Source: Roseovarius indicus
GTDB taxonomy: Bacteria > Pseudomonadota > Alphaproteobacteria > Rhodobacterales > Rhodobacteraceae
Direction of reading: 5' to 3'
Length of the DNA: 64,000 bases
NCBI RefSeq assembly: GCF_008728195.1
Contig: NZ_CP031598.1
Coordinates: forward strand, 868,001 to 932,000
A model generated the notes under the pieces. The model ran no database searches and had not been told where the DNA came from. It saw only the letters and a list, made by a program, of their open reading frames with translations. How positions within the stretch are numbered: the stretch's first letter is position 1; the number at the start of each line of letters is the position of its first letter. Below, piece after piece: positions 33,675 to 43,024 of the stretch. Made by a program: the position numbers and the translations under genes.

Positions 33675-35183
33675 ATGACGATCAAGCACCCCACGCCCGA
33701 CACCGTCCGCGATCTCTCCGACCGGCTGGGCCTCAACCTCGCCGAAAAGGATCACCCCCTCTACGCCGAGCTGATGCAGGGCATGGTGGAAAGCTATGAA
33801 CGTCTCGACGCGATGGAGGCTCCGGGTCCCGACCGGCCCGGCCGTGGCAAGGTGGGGCAGGCGCCCGACGAGGCCCAAAACCCCCACGCTGCCTGGACAT
33901 GGATGGGTCCGATCGAACCCACCGGCAAGGGCGTGCTCGACGGCTACGAGGTGGGCGTCAAGGACGCGATCTGCGTCGCCGGCATGCCCGCCCCCAACGG
34001 CTCGGCCCTGCTGAAGGATTTCATCCCCGATTTCGACGCCACCGTCGTCACCCGCGTTCTCGCCGCCGGCGGCACCATCAAGGGCAAGACCGCCTGCGAA
34101 AACCTCTCCTTCTCGGGCCACAGCCACACCAGCAATCCGCCCGTCCAGAACCCCAACGCCCCGGGTTTCGCCGCCGGCGGCTCCTCCAGCGGCAGCGCCG
34201 CGGCCATTGCGGCGGGCGACATCTCCATGGCGCTCGGCTGTGACCAGGGCGGCTCCGTCCGCATCCCCGCCGCGTGGTCCGGCATCGTCGGCCTCAAGCC
34301 CACCCACGGCCTCGTGCCCTACACCGGCGCCTATGCCATGGACGCCACCATCGACCACTGCGGCCCGATGGGCGCCACCGTCGAAGACATCGCCCGCCTC
34401 CTGACCGCCATCGCCGGCCCCGACGGGCTCGACGTCCGGCAGGCGAACGTGCCCGACACGCCGGTGAACTACCTCGACGCCCTCTCCGACACCACCGCGC
34501 CCAAGCGCATCGGCCTCGTCAAGCAGGGCTTTGGCCGCCCCGAAAGCGAAGCCGACTCCGACGCGCTCGTCCGCGAGGCCGCCGACACCTTCCGCGCCGC
34601 CGGCGCCGTGGTCGAGGAAATCGACCTGCCCACCCACATGGACTGCTTCGACGTCTGGAGCGCCATCGTCGTCGGCGGCACCTCCGAACTGATGTTCAAG
34701 CAGAACGGCATGGCCACCTTCGAGGAAAACTTCACCGACCCTGCCATGCTCGAGGCCATCTCCGGCTGGCGCGCCAACCCCGAAGGCATCTCCCCCACCG
34801 CCATCCCGCCCTTCCTGATGGGCAGCTACATGGCGGAAAATTACCAGAACCGCTTCTACGCCAAGGCGCAGTCGCTCCTGAAATGGATGCGCGCGGGCTA
34901 TGACAAGGCGCTGGACCAATACGACATGCTCGTCATGCCCACGATCCCCTTCCGCGCCACCGCCATGCCCGGCCCCGACGCCACCCTGCGCGAACGCATC
35001 GAACTGGCCCTGCCCATGGTCGGCAACACCGCGCCCTTCAACGCCGCGGGTCACCCCTGCCTCTCGATCGCCTGCGGCACGGTCGAAGGCCGCCCCGTCG
35101 GCATGATGCTGGTCGGCAAGCATTTCGGCGAGGCGGGCCTCATCTCTGCCGCCGCGCAGTACGAAAAAGCCCGGGGAGCCTGA
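33675..35183 (+). CDS. Amidase, amidase-signature family (first of two)
   Basis: A 502-residue amide hydrolase of the amidase-signature family. The Ser-cisSer-Lys triad is visible: Lys in G-T-I-K-G-K-T-A-C-E near 137, the Gly/Ser-rich A-A-G-G-S-S-S-G-S-A-A-A near 170 and the nucleophile Ser in C-D-Q-G-G-S-V-R-I-P near 193. It would hydrolyse an amide to the acid and ammonia or an amine. It is followed two bases later by a second, different amidase, which suggests sequential hydrolysis of two amide bonds or two related substrates. Confidence 0.9.
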   Translation: MTIKHPTPDTVRDLSDRLGLNLAEKDHPLYAELMQGMVESYERLDAMEAPGPDRPGRGKVGQAPDEAQNPHAAWTWMGPIEPTGKGVLDGYEVGVKDAICVAGMPAPNGSALLKDFIPDFDATVVTRVLAAGGTIKGKTACENLSFSGHSHTSNPPVQNPNAPGFAAGGSSSGSAAAIAAGDISMALGCDQGGSVRIPAAWSGIVGLKPTHGLVPYTGAYAMDATIDHCGPMGATVEDIARLLTAIAGPDGLDVRQANVPDTPVNYLDALSDTTAPKRIGLVKQGFGRPESEADSDALVREAADTFRAAGAVVEEIDLPTHMDCFDVWSAIVVGGTSELMFKQNGMATFEENFTDPAMLEAISGWRANPEGISPTAIPPFLMGSYMAENYQNRFYAKAQSLLKWMRAGYDKALDQYDMLVMPTIPFRATAMPGPDATLRERIELALPMVGNTAPFNAAGHPCLSIACGTVEGRPVGMMLVGKHFGEAGLISAAAQYEKARGA

Positions 35184-35185
35184 GC

Positions 35186-36580
35186 ATGACCGACCTGACA
35201 AAGCTGAGCGCCGTGGAAGCCGGCCGCAAGATCGCCGCCGGCCAGTTCAAATCCGTCGACCTTGTCGCGGCCGCGCTGGTCCGCGCCGAAACCCTCGACG
35301 ACCGCTTGCACGCCTTCGCCCTGCGCCTCGACGAAGACGCGCTGGCCGAAGCCAAGGCGCTCGACGCCGAAACCGCCGAGGGCAAAAGCCGCGGGCCCCT
35401 CCACGGTGTGCCCGTCGCGGTGAAAGACCTCTGCGACATGGCGGGCCACCCCACCGCCGCCGGCCTGCCCATGTTCCGCGACCGCACCGCAAAGGCCGAC
35501 GCCACCGTCGTCGAACGCCTCCGCGCCGCCGGCTGCGTCATCATCGGCAAGACCGAGCTCTCCGAAGGTGCCCTCGCGCTCCACCACCCCGACGTCACCA
35601 AGCCGGTGAACCCGTGGCGTGACGACCTCTGGACAGGCTCCTCCTCCTCCGGCTCCGGCGTTTCCGTGGCCGCCGGCATCGTCCCCGCCGCCATCGGCAG
35701 CGACACCGGCGGCTCCATCCGCTTTCCGGCGCTCTGCAACGGCATCGTCGGCCTCAAACCCACTTGGGGCCGGGTCAGCCGCCACGGCGTCTTCCCCCTT
35801 TCCTGGACCCTCGACCATGTCGGCCCGCTCGCCCGCACGGTCGAAGACGCCGCCGCCATGCTGCAGGCCATCGCCGGCCGCGACGACAACGACAGCACCA
35901 CCATCCCCGCGCCGGTCCCCGACTACCTCGCCGCCACCGGGGCAGGGGTGAAGGGCCTGCGCATCGGCTTCGACGAGGGCTACGCCACCGACGGCGTCAT
36001 CCCCGAAACCGTCGCCGCGATGAAAAAGGCGCTCGCCAGCCTCGAAGGGCAGGGCGCCACCATCTGCGACTACACCATGCCCGACACGTCAGCGGCCAAC
36101 GCCGCCTGGACCCCCATCTGCCTCTCCGAGGCCTGGAGCGTCCATGAAGAGCTCGCGGTCGACACGCCCGAGGGCTATTCCGAAGGCTTCCGCGAGGCGC
36201 TTGCCGCCGGCAAGGCCTTCACCGGCGCCGACTATGCCCGCGCCAACCTTGCCCGCCGTGAATTCGTGGGCGCGCTCGACCGCGTCTTCGCCGAGGTCGA
36301 CCTGCTCCTCGTCCCGGTCACCCCCAACCCGGTGCCCACGGTCGAGGAATTCGCCCGCATCTGCCCCGACCCCGAAGGGCTCGAACGGCTGATCCGCTTC
36401 ACCTGCCTCTACGACGTCTCGGGCAACCCCACCATCACGCTCCCCGCGGGCCTGTCGGAAACCGGCGAACCGCTGGCCTTCCAACTCGTCGCCCCCCGCC
36501 TCGAGGAAGCCCGCCTCTTCCAGGCCGGCAAGGTAGTGGAAGAGGCCTTCGGCTTCGACAACCTCGCCCCGCTCGACTGA
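35186..36580 (+). CDS. Amidase, amidase-signature family (second of two)
   Basis: A 464-residue amidase-signature enzyme. Catalytic elements are Lys in V-I-I-G-K-T-E-L near 116, T-G-S-S-S-S-G-S-G near 150 and Ser in S-D-T-G-G-S-I-R-F near 176. It is only distantly similar to the preceding amidase, so it is not a recent duplicate. Its start is two bases after the upstream stop, with GGGGAG as ribosome site, so the two are coupled. No signal peptide is present, so both act in the cytoplasm after uptake. Confidence 0.9.
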   Translation: MTDLTKLSAVEAGRKIAAGQFKSVDLVAAALVRAETLDDRLHAFALRLDEDALAEAKALDAETAEGKSRGPLHGVPVAVKDLCDMAGHPTAAGLPMFRDRTAKADATVVERLRAAGCVIIGKTELSEGALALHHPDVTKPVNPWRDDLWTGSSSSGSGVSVAAGIVPAAIGSDTGGSIRFPALCNGIVGLKPTWGRVSRHGVFPLSWTLDHVGPLARTVEDAAAMLQAIAGRDDNDSTTIPAPVPDYLAATGAGVKGLRIGFDEGYATDGVIPETVAAMKKALASLEGQGATICDYTMPDTSAANAAWTPICLSEAWSVHEELAVDTPEGYSEGFREALAAGKAFTGADYARANLARREFVGALDRVFAEVDLLLVPVTPNPVPTVEEFARICPDPEGLERLIRFTCLYDVSGNPTITLPAGLSETGEPLAFQLVAPRLEEARLFQAGKVVEEAFGFDNLAPLD

Positions 36581-36600
36581 CGGGGGCGACCGCACGATCG

Positions 36601-36628
36601 GGCAAACCGACCTCAGTGCCGGTTTGCC
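36601..36628 (+). terminator. Terminator-like hairpin after the tandem amidases
   Basis: GGCAAACCG and CGGTTTGCC form a perfect 9-bp stem with a 10-base loop, 20 bases after the second amidase stop. It separates this operon from the histidine kinase gene. There is no T-tract. The remaining 238 bases to the next gene are lower in GC and show no other clear feature. Confidence 0.6.
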
Positions 36629-36866
36629 GACCCTACGCGACTGCGCGGAACAAGGGCGCGCCCCGCCACCCATCGGCGGGATGAATGACCGCGTCTTCCC
36701 GCTTGAAAGGCTCTGTCTCAAATATCGATTCACCTGTGCTCGTAACCGCGATTGTCGTGGTCCGCTGGCTGTCGCCTTTGCCTGATGCGACCACGCACTT
36801 GCCCGACGTTAACCTCTGCACTAACTGCACGGCGTACCAAATCGATACCAAGTTACGAGACCTTCA

Positions 36867-38096
36867 ATGCGTAGTTTTCCAATTCCCTTTAATGAGCCTG
36901 AACGTCTGGCCGCAGTACAAGCTCTTTCCGTAAGTCCCGACGAGGAGCCAATTCTCAACGAGATTGTCGACATGGTTCGAAAGGAGCTCGACGTCCCGAC
37001 AGCCCTGGTAAGCATCGTCGATCAAGACAAGCAATGGTTCGCCGCGCGGGATGGGTTCCCCCTTTGCGAAACGTCGAGAGATTACTCGATCTGCTCCCAC
37101 GCAATCCTCCGCAGTGACCCGCTCGTGCTGTGCGATACGCTCGCCGACCCGCGATTCCGTGACCATCCCGTCGTGGTCAATCCTCCGCATGTCCGGTTCT
37201 ACGCAGGCGCGCCCATTGTGCTGTCGTCCGGCCTCAGGGTCGGCAGCCTCTGCGCTCTCGACTACGTGCCCCGTGAACAGCCTTCAGCCTCATCGCTGGC
37301 AACGCTGATCGGGCTGTCTCACGTGGTCGCAAGGGCGCTGGAGCGCCCCGGCCGAAACGCCACGAACACCGAGGCAAGACAGGAAAACGCGGGCCGCGTG
37401 GCAAAATCCGAATTCATCTCGCTGATCGGTCATGAATTGCGCACGCCCCTGACGATAGCATTGGGCAGCCTGAAGCTGCTGGAGGGCACCGACAAGGCCT
37501 CTTCCGCCAATTCGCTGTTCACGTCGGCCTTGAAAGCGACCGAACACCTGCAAGACCTCGTCGAAAGGATCATTGAATTCGCCGATGCTTCAACCGGTGA
37601 GCTTCGGCTCAACGAGCAGGTATGCGATCTGACTGACATCGTCGCGTCGATTGCCGAACTGAAACTGCCGGGCGCAGACGGCGAAGCAAAATCGATAAGG
37701 CGAAGCGATCAGGAAACTTCGCTGAAAGCGCGCGTGGATTCCGACCAGATCAGACTGGCGCTTGACGCGTTGGTCATCAATGCCGTTCAGCACGGCGGGT
37801 CGGAAATCCTTGTGGGTATCGGCAGAGACGGTGACGGAAACATCGAACTGAATGTCTCGGACGATGGCGAGATGAACGACAACGTTGACCTGTCTTTCCT
37901 CGATGAACCGTTTGTTGTCGGTGGCAGTCTCGACAACCGGTCTACCGAAGGCGGTCTGGGCCTCGGTCTTCCCCTGACGCGGAAACTGGTCGAACTCCAT
38001 GGCGGGGAATTGCAGATTTCCTCGTCCCCGGGCCGCACATCCGCCGTGATCCGCCTGCCTGCGTGGAGAGAGGAACTGGTCGGCTCCGGCCCATAA
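36867..38096 (+). CDS. Orphan sensor histidine kinase with GAF domain
   Basis: A 409-residue soluble kinase. A GAF domain covers about residues 20-160; the HisKA dimerisation helix has the phospho-acceptor His189 in L-I-G-H-E-L-R-T-P-L; the ATPase domain has an N-box (V-I-N-A-V-Q-H-G-G) and G2 box (G-G-L-G-L-G-L). The G1 box reads V-S-D-D-G-E-M-N-D-N, lacking the usual second glycine. No transmembrane helix or adjacent response regulator is present. Its base composition is visibly less GC-rich than its neighbours and it interrupts a catabolic locus, which suggests insertion by transfer. Confidence 0.85.
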   Translation: MRSFPIPFNEPERLAAVQALSVSPDEEPILNEIVDMVRKELDVPTALVSIVDQDKQWFAARDGFPLCETSRDYSICSHAILRSDPLVLCDTLADPRFRDHPVVVNPPHVRFYAGAPIVLSSGLRVGSLCALDYVPREQPSASSLATLIGLSHVVARALERPGRNATNTEARQENAGRVAKSEFISLIGHELRTPLTIALGSLKLLEGTDKASSANSLFTSALKATEHLQDLVERIIEFADASTGELRLNEQVCDLTDIVASIAELKLPGADGEAKSIRRSDQETSLKARVDSDQIRLALDALVINAVQHGGSEILVGIGRDGDGNIELNVSDDGEMNDNVDLSFLDEPFVVGGSLDNRSTEGGLGLGLPLTRKLVELHGGELQISSSPGRTSAVIRLPAWREELVGSGP

Positions 38097-38221
38097 GCCG
38101 ACCATGTCGACCGATCCGGAACGGGCCGGACAGCCGAGCAAGCTTTGCCCCGAACGTTCAAAGAAACGCGGGCATGGGGCCTGCAACCGTCAGGAGTGCC
38201 TCCCTGCCTGACCGCTGCGGC

Positions 38222-39616
38222 TTAAACCTCTTCCACCCGCACCGGAAAAACCTCTTCCGGCGCCGCGATATCCATCAGGTGAAACACCGTCAGTTCGTAC
38301 ACACGCCCCGCGTAGATCTCCGGAGGAGTGAACGGAAATGCCAGGTTCCCGGCCGTCGACTTCCGCCCCGGGAACCCGAAATGCAGCAGGTATTGCTTCG
38401 CCGTCCGCAACACCTCCGTCGCCCGCGCCTCTGTGGGTGCAAGGCATTCCACCACCACCCCGATCTCGCCGGGCTCCACATGCGGCACCACCGGCTTTCG
38501 CACCCCGTCCTTGCCGTAGAAGCGAAAGATCAGCCGGTAATCCTTTTCCTGCCCCTCGCAGACAAGGCTCTCCACCAGCGCTTCCAAGCCCTCGGCAATC
38601 TCGTCCGTGTTGGCGATGAAGGAGGGGTCCGCACTCGCCGCCAGCAGGATCGACCGATGCCCCAGCGCCGCGGCGCCCTCGAGCTTGATGCAATACCGAT
38701 CCGTCGGCACGAACCGCGCGCCCTCGGCCCGCGTGCGCCGCGCATCGAGCGCCGCATAGGTCACCTCCGACAAATCCACCCGGCCCGCGGGTTCCAATAT
38801 CGAAAACGGATCGGACTGTTCGTACAAGCTGTGCGCCGCCACCGAAGAGGGCGTCGCCGCCCGGTCCGGGTTCATGCTTTCCAGCTCGAACCCCTCGTCA
38901 TCCAGCGTCGCCAGGATCGGGTCGCGCCCCCCCGGCACACAGCAGACCGACGCGCATTCCACGATCTTCGCCAGGTGAATCGCCAAACCTTCCGGAAACC
39001 CCAGCAGGATCGGCATCGCCGCGAAAATCCCCGTATCGCACGCCCGGCCCGCCACGATCACGTCGGCCCCGGCCTCGAATGCCCGCTGGAACGCTTCCAT
39101 CCCCATCTGCGCCACCAAATGCGTGACGCCCCGCACCGTCTCGGCCGTCAGTTCCGGCATTCCGTCCAGCGACCGAACGCCACCGGCCTCGATCGCGGCA
39201 ATACAGGCCTCCCGGTCGATATCCGCCGGAATGCTCGCCAGCCGGAACGACAACCCGTCCTCTGCCGCGATCTCGCGGATCAGCTCCAGCACGCCGTCCA
39301 GGTGCGGCGCCGCCCCGGCCGACCCGGCCGAACCGATGACCAGCGGAATATCCAGCCGCCTTGCCGCCAACAGCACCTTGCGCAGATCGCGCCGCGCACT
39401 GGCCCGCGACACCGCCATTTCCCCGCTGCCAAGGTAATAGGGCCCGATATCGAGCGATCCCATGTCACAGCCGATCATGTCCGGATCGCGCGCCAGCGCC
39501 GCCTCGAACGCGGCGGTCGGCACGCCATAGCCCAGCTGGCCAGAGGCGCCCACGATCCGGATCGGCCGCCGCCTGCCTTCGGCAAACGCGGCCCGAAGCG
39601 TGGCAAACCGGCTCAT
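38222..39616 (-). CDS. AtuA-like (DUF1446) acyclic terpene utilisation family protein
   Basis: A 464-residue protein of the AtuA/DUF1446 family, linked in Pseudomonas to acyclic terpene catabolism but of unknown reaction. The N-terminal V-G-A-S-G-Q-L-G-Y-G (22-31) and I-V-A-G-R-A-C-D-T (near 190) are characteristic glycine-rich elements. It overlaps the small DUF4387 gene by four bases; in many organisms the two domains are fused in one longer protein. It is convergent with the histidine kinase and divergent from the lyase/isomerase pair, across a shared operator. Confidence 0.85.
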   Translation of the reverse strand: MSRFATLRAAFAEGRRRPIRIVGASGQLGYGVPTAAFEAALARDPDMIGCDMGSLDIGPYYLGSGEMAVSRASARRDLRKVLLAARRLDIPLVIGSAGSAGAAPHLDGVLELIREIAAEDGLSFRLASIPADIDREACIAAIEAGGVRSLDGMPELTAETVRGVTHLVAQMGMEAFQRAFEAGADVIVAGRACDTGIFAAMPILLGFPEGLAIHLAKIVECASVCCVPGGRDPILATLDDEGFELESMNPDRAATPSSVAAHSLYEQSDPFSILEPAGRVDLSEVTYAALDARRTRAEGARFVPTDRYCIKLEGAAALGHRSILLAASADPSFIANTDEIAEGLEALVESLVCEGQEKDYRLIFRFYGKDGVRKPVVPHVEPGEIGVVVECLAPTEARATEVLRTAKQYLLHFGFPGRKSTAGNLAFPFTPPEIYAGRVYELTVFHLMDIAAPEEVFPVRVEEV

Positions 39617-39915
39617 AGTTCGAAATCGAGCAGGGGGCGGTGCTGCTGCGCGCCGTAAACGTCCCGGTCGCCGAAACTGCCCGACACCGTCTCGCGCGGC
39701 ATGGTCAGCTTTATCGCGCGCGCGGGCGCGAAGGAAAACATCCGCAGGTCGCCATCGGCCACGCCGTACTGCTCCCGCAGATAGCCGCGCAGGTCATCCT
39801 CGCGCGCGGCCACGCGCTCATAGCTTTCCGTATCCGGAAACAGCAGGTCTATCGTCAGGACGCACGGCCCCGCATTCTTGGATCTCACCGCCGTGGCAAG
39901 CTCGGAAAGTCGCAT
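39613..39915 (-). CDS. DUF4387 family small protein, partner of the AtuA-like protein
   Basis: A 100-residue cytoplasmic protein with the family pattern S-K-N-A-G-P (12-17), L-T-I-D-L-L-F-P-D and S-F-A-P-A-R-A-I-K-L-T-M-P-R. AAGGTGG stands before the ATG at 39915, which gives the usual family length; an upstream extension is not needed. It is translated first and overlaps the AtuA-like gene by four bases, consistent with a two-subunit enzyme that other organisms make as a fusion. Function is unknown. Confidence 0.83.
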   Translation of the reverse strand: MRLSELATAVRSKNAGPCVLTIDLLFPDTESYERVAAREDDLRGYLREQYGVADGDLRMFSFAPARAIKLTMPRETVSGSFGDRDVYGAQQHRPLLDFEL

Positions 39916-39951
39916 GTTTCCACCTTTTCTGCTCCGGTTCAAATAAGTTGG

Positions 39952-39977
39952 AAAACTGCTATCTGTCAACAGTTGAC
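39952..39977. promoter_or_regulatory. Operator in the divergent DUF4387/lyase promoter, shared with 43025
   Basis: The site begins with AAAACTGCTATCTGTCAACA, which matches the site at 43025 at 18 of 20 positions. It contains CTGT-CA-ACAG and the perfect odd palindrome GTCAACAGTTGAC (39965-39977). It lies between genes transcribed away from each other and could control both. The GntR regulator encoded 2.2 kb downstream is the probable ligand. Confidence 0.65.
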
Positions 39978-40028
39978 TGATTGGCGCGACTTCGTCTAAT
40001 CTCGACCCGAGCCTAAGATGGAGACCTC

Positions 40029-40928
40029 ATGGACACCGAGACCACGCCCCCGGACCGATCCTCGCTGACACGCCGTCAGCGCCTGCGCGCGCTGATCGAC
40101 AGCAACGAGGCCTTCATCGTGCCCGGCGTCGCCAACGCGCTCGGCGCGCGGCTGGTCGAACAGGCGGGTTTCGGCGCCACCTACATCACCGGGGCAGGGG
40201 TGGCCAACAGCCATCTCGGCATGCCCGATCTCGGCCTGCTCACCCTCACCGAACTGGCCGAAACCACCGCCCGCATCGCCGATGCCTGCACCCTGCCGCT
40301 TCTGGTCGATATCGACACCGGCTTCGGCAACGCGGTGAACGTCAACCGCACCATCAAGGTGCTGGAACGCGCCGGCGCCTCCGCCGTCCAGATCGAGGAT
40401 CAGGTCTTTCCCAAGAAATGCGGCCATTTCGACGGCAAGCAGGTCATCCCGCTGCCCGAGATGCTGGGCAAGGTCAAAGCCGCGCTCGACGCCCGTGTCG
40501 ACCCCGACCTGCTGGTCGTCGCCCGCACCGACGCCGCCGCCGTCACCAGCATGGACGACGCGCTCGACCGCGCCCACGCCTTCATCGAAACCGGCGCCGA
40601 CATCGTCTTCGTCGAGGCCCCCCGCAGCCGCGCCGATATCGAGCGCATCGCCGCCCTGCCGGTGCCCACGGTCATGAACATCGTCATCGGCGGCCGCACC
40701 CCGATGCTGTCGATGGAAGAACTCGGCGAACTGGGCTTCTCCATCGTGCTCTACGCCAATGCCCTGCTCCAGATCACCATCGCCTCCAACCGCGAACTGC
40801 TCGGCGTGCTGGGCCAGCAGGGCTCGCTGATCGGCTTCGAAGACCGGCTTGCCTCTTTCGACGAAAGACAGAAAGTTCTGGGCATGGACGACTTCACCGC
40901 GATGGAAAAACGCTACGCCGAGGGGTAA
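40029..40928 (+). CDS. Isocitrate lyase/PEP mutase superfamily lyase (methylisocitrate or dimethylmalate lyase type)
   Basis: A 299-residue TIM-barrel carbon-carbon lyase. The catalytic loop P-K-K-C-G-H-F-D-G-K (about 133-142) supplies the active Cys, and D-I-D-T-G-F-G-N (about 96-103) and Q-I-E-D-Q (about 125-129) the Mg-binding acids. Family members split methylisocitrate, 2,3-dimethylmalate or similar acids into a keto acid and a dicarboxylic acid. It is followed by a PrpF-like isomerase 7 bases later. The exact substrate is open; GGAG precedes the ATG. Confidence 0.86.
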   Translation: MDTETTPPDRSSLTRRQRLRALIDSNEAFIVPGVANALGARLVEQAGFGATYITGAGVANSHLGMPDLGLLTLTELAETTARIADACTLPLLVDIDTGFGNAVNVNRTIKVLERAGASAVQIEDQVFPKKCGHFDGKQVIPLPEMLGKVKAALDARVDPDLLVVARTDAAAVTSMDDALDRAHAFIETGADIVFVEAPRSRADIERIAALPVPTVMNIVIGGRTPMLSMEELGELGFSIVLYANALLQITIASNRELLGVLGQQGSLIGFEDRLASFDERQKVLGMDDFTAMEKRYAEG

Positions 40929-40935
40929 CCACACG

Positions 40936-42075
40936 ATGACATCCGGGGCCCGGCGCCTGCCGGCTGTCTACATGCGCGGCGGCACCTCCCGCGGCATCAT
41001 GCTGAACCGCAAGGACCTGCCGCAAGACCGCGCCGAATGGGCGCCGCTCTTCCTCGCCATCATGGGCTCCCCCGACCCCAACCGCCGCCAGCTCGACGGC
41101 ATGGGGGGCGGCATCTCCTCCCTCTCCAAGATCTGCGTCGTCGGCCCCTCCACCCGTGCCGGGGCCGATATAGACTACACCTTCGCCCAGGTCGACGTCA
41201 CCTCGCCAACGGTCGAATTCGCCGGCGCCTGCGGAAACATGTCCTCCGCCGTCGGCCCCTTCGCCGCCCAGCAGGGGCTCGTCGACACCCCCGCCGACGG
41301 CCCCGTCACCCTCACCGTGCACGACACCAACACCGGCAAGCTGATTCGCACCCGCTTCGCCATGTCCGGCGGCTGGCCCGCCACCACCGGCGACACGGCC
41401 ATCGACGGCATCGCCGGCACCGGCGCGCCCGTCTGGCTCGACTTCCAGGATCCCGCCGGCACCCGCACCGGCGCGCTTTTCCCCACAGGGTTGCGCAGCG
41501 AGCTTCTGGGGCAGGGCGCCGACACCGTCCGCGCCTCGCTGATGGACGTGGCCAGCCCCTGCGTCTTCCTGTCGATGAACGACCTCGGGTTGAAATCCCT
41601 GCCCACCCCCGACGCCCTCACCGCCGACGCGCAGCTCCTCGACCGCCTCGAAACCCTGCGCCGCGAGGCCTCGCAGCGCATGGGCCTCACCGCCACCGAA
41701 ACCGAGGCCGCCGCCCTCCGCAGCGTCCCCCGCATCGGCGTCGTCGGCCCGCCCGCACAGCAAACCACCCTCTCGGGCGAAAGCCTCACCCCCGACGACA
41801 TGACCATCGCCATCCGGATGATCTCGATGGGCGACCCGCACCGCGCCGTTCCCGTCACCGCCGCGCTCTGCCTCGCCGCCGCCGTGGGCATCGAGGGCAC
41901 CGTGCCGGCCGATGTCGCCCGCCCGGGCGACGCGCCGCTGCGCGTCGGCCATCCGTCCGGCGTCACCGAAGTCGCCGCCGAGGTCGCCACCGGCCCCGAC
42001 GGCACCCCGCATGTCGCCTCCGCCAGCGTGGTGCGCACGTCGCGCATCCTCTTCCGCGGCGAGGTTTTTTACTGA
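40936..42075 (+). CDS. PrpF-like cis/trans or allylic isomerase (4-oxalomesaconate tautomerase family)
   Basis: A 379-residue protein of the PrpF/LigU family, which shifts double bonds or isomerises unsaturated polycarboxylates such as aconitates and oxalomesaconate. It has the N-terminal V-Y-M-R-G-G-T-S-R-G (11-20), Q-L-D-G-M-G-G-G-I-S-S (about 53-63) and A-G-A-C-G-N-M-S-S-A (about 95-104), where Cys is probably catalytic. The ATG at 40936 is the start that gives the family N-terminus. Together with the TcuA-like flavoprotein and the lyase, it points to catabolism of a tricarboxylate or methyl-branched unsaturated acid. Confidence 0.88.
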   Translation: MTSGARRLPAVYMRGGTSRGIMLNRKDLPQDRAEWAPLFLAIMGSPDPNRRQLDGMGGGISSLSKICVVGPSTRAGADIDYTFAQVDVTSPTVEFAGACGNMSSAVGPFAAQQGLVDTPADGPVTLTVHDTNTGKLIRTRFAMSGGWPATTGDTAIDGIAGTGAPVWLDFQDPAGTRTGALFPTGLRSELLGQGADTVRASLMDVASPCVFLSMNDLGLKSLPTPDALTADAQLLDRLETLRREASQRMGLTATETEAAALRSVPRIGVVGPPAQQTTLSGESLTPDDMTIAIRMISMGDPHRAVPVTAALCLAAAVGIEGTVPADVARPGDAPLRVGHPSGVTEVAAEVATGPDGTPHVASASVVRTSRILFRGEVFY

Positions 42076-42202
42076 ACACGGTAGACACGAGGCCGTAAAC
42101 TGCTGACATTACGCAAATACGCGGGGAGGCGTCGGGCGACATGAGCAGACGGTCGCACCGCCCACAGATCCAAACGAAGCCTGCAGAGGAGAGCAAGGCG
42201 CA

Positions 42203-42871
42203 ATGCTGAAACCAGTACAGGCGGAAAATCTCGGGCAGCTGGCCTTCGAGCGGCTGGAACATCTCATCCTGACCGGCGAGGTCGAACCGGGCGACAAGCT
42301 GAGCGAGGCCGACCTCGCCCGCCAGCTCGGCATCAGCCGCGGCCCCCTGCGCGAAGCCATCGGCCGGCTCGAGGGGCTGGGCCTCGTCACCCGCAAGGCC
42401 AACCAGCGGCCCCGCGTCACCGCGCTCTCCAAGGTACAGCTCATCGAGCTTTTCGTCTTCCGCGAGGCGGTCGAGGGCATGGCCGCCCGCTACGCCGCAA
42501 TGAACGCCAAGCCGGCCGAGCTCAAGCGCCTCCGCAAACTGCTCGAATCGCACGGCGAAGACCCCGACCTGCGCCGTGGCGTCGGCTACTTCCAGGGCAG
42601 CGGCAACACCGACTTCCACCTCCAGATCGCCCAGGCGTCGCGCAACTCCCGGCTGCACGACTACCTCGCCGGCCCGATCTACTCGATCCTCCGCCTCTAC
42701 CGCCGCCGGTTGAGCGAGGTGCCCGGCCGCGCCGGCGAGGCGCTGTCGGAACATATCGGCATCCTCGAGGCGATCGAGGCCGGAAACGCCGACCTCGCCG
42801 AAAGCCGCATGCGCGCCCATATCGGCGCCAGCCGCCAGAATGTGCACGACTTCATGCAGGACCCCGACTAG
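42203..42871 (+). CDS. GntR-family regulator with FCD domain, likely regulator of the amide/polycarboxylate locus
   Basis: A 222-residue regulator with a winged helix (about 10-75: L-S-E-A-D-L-A-R-Q-L-G-I-S-R-G-P-L-R-E-A) and an FCD domain (about 80-215) with the usual acidic and histidine metal-site residues (F-R-E-A-V-E, N-T-D-F-H-L, S-E-H-I-G-I). It sits between the PrpF-like isomerase and the ABC transporter operon. Repeated CTGTYRACAG palindromes occur at nearby promoters, and a degenerate CTGCTGACA at 42100 lies in front of its own gene, so autoregulation is possible. Confidence 0.9.
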   Translation: MLKPVQAENLGQLAFERLEHLILTGEVEPGDKLSEADLARQLGISRGPLREAIGRLEGLGLVTRKANQRPRVTALSKVQLIELFVFREAVEGMAARYAAMNAKPAELKRLRKLLESHGEDPDLRRGVGYFQGSGNTDFHLQIAQASRNSRLHDYLAGPIYSILRLYRRRLSEVPGRAGEALSEHIGILEAIEAGNADLAESRMRAHIGASRQNVHDFMQDPD

Positions 42872-43024
42872 CCGCCCCGCGGCAGCGATTCCCTGCATCT
42901 TTCCCCGACATAAGGGCATCCGCCCGCCTGCAAATTGATCGCCCGCATGCGAACCGGGCGGCGTGACGCGCCGTCTGTCTGGTTCTTGTGCAAACGTCAG
43001 CAAAGATGGCTGTCGCGGCGATGC

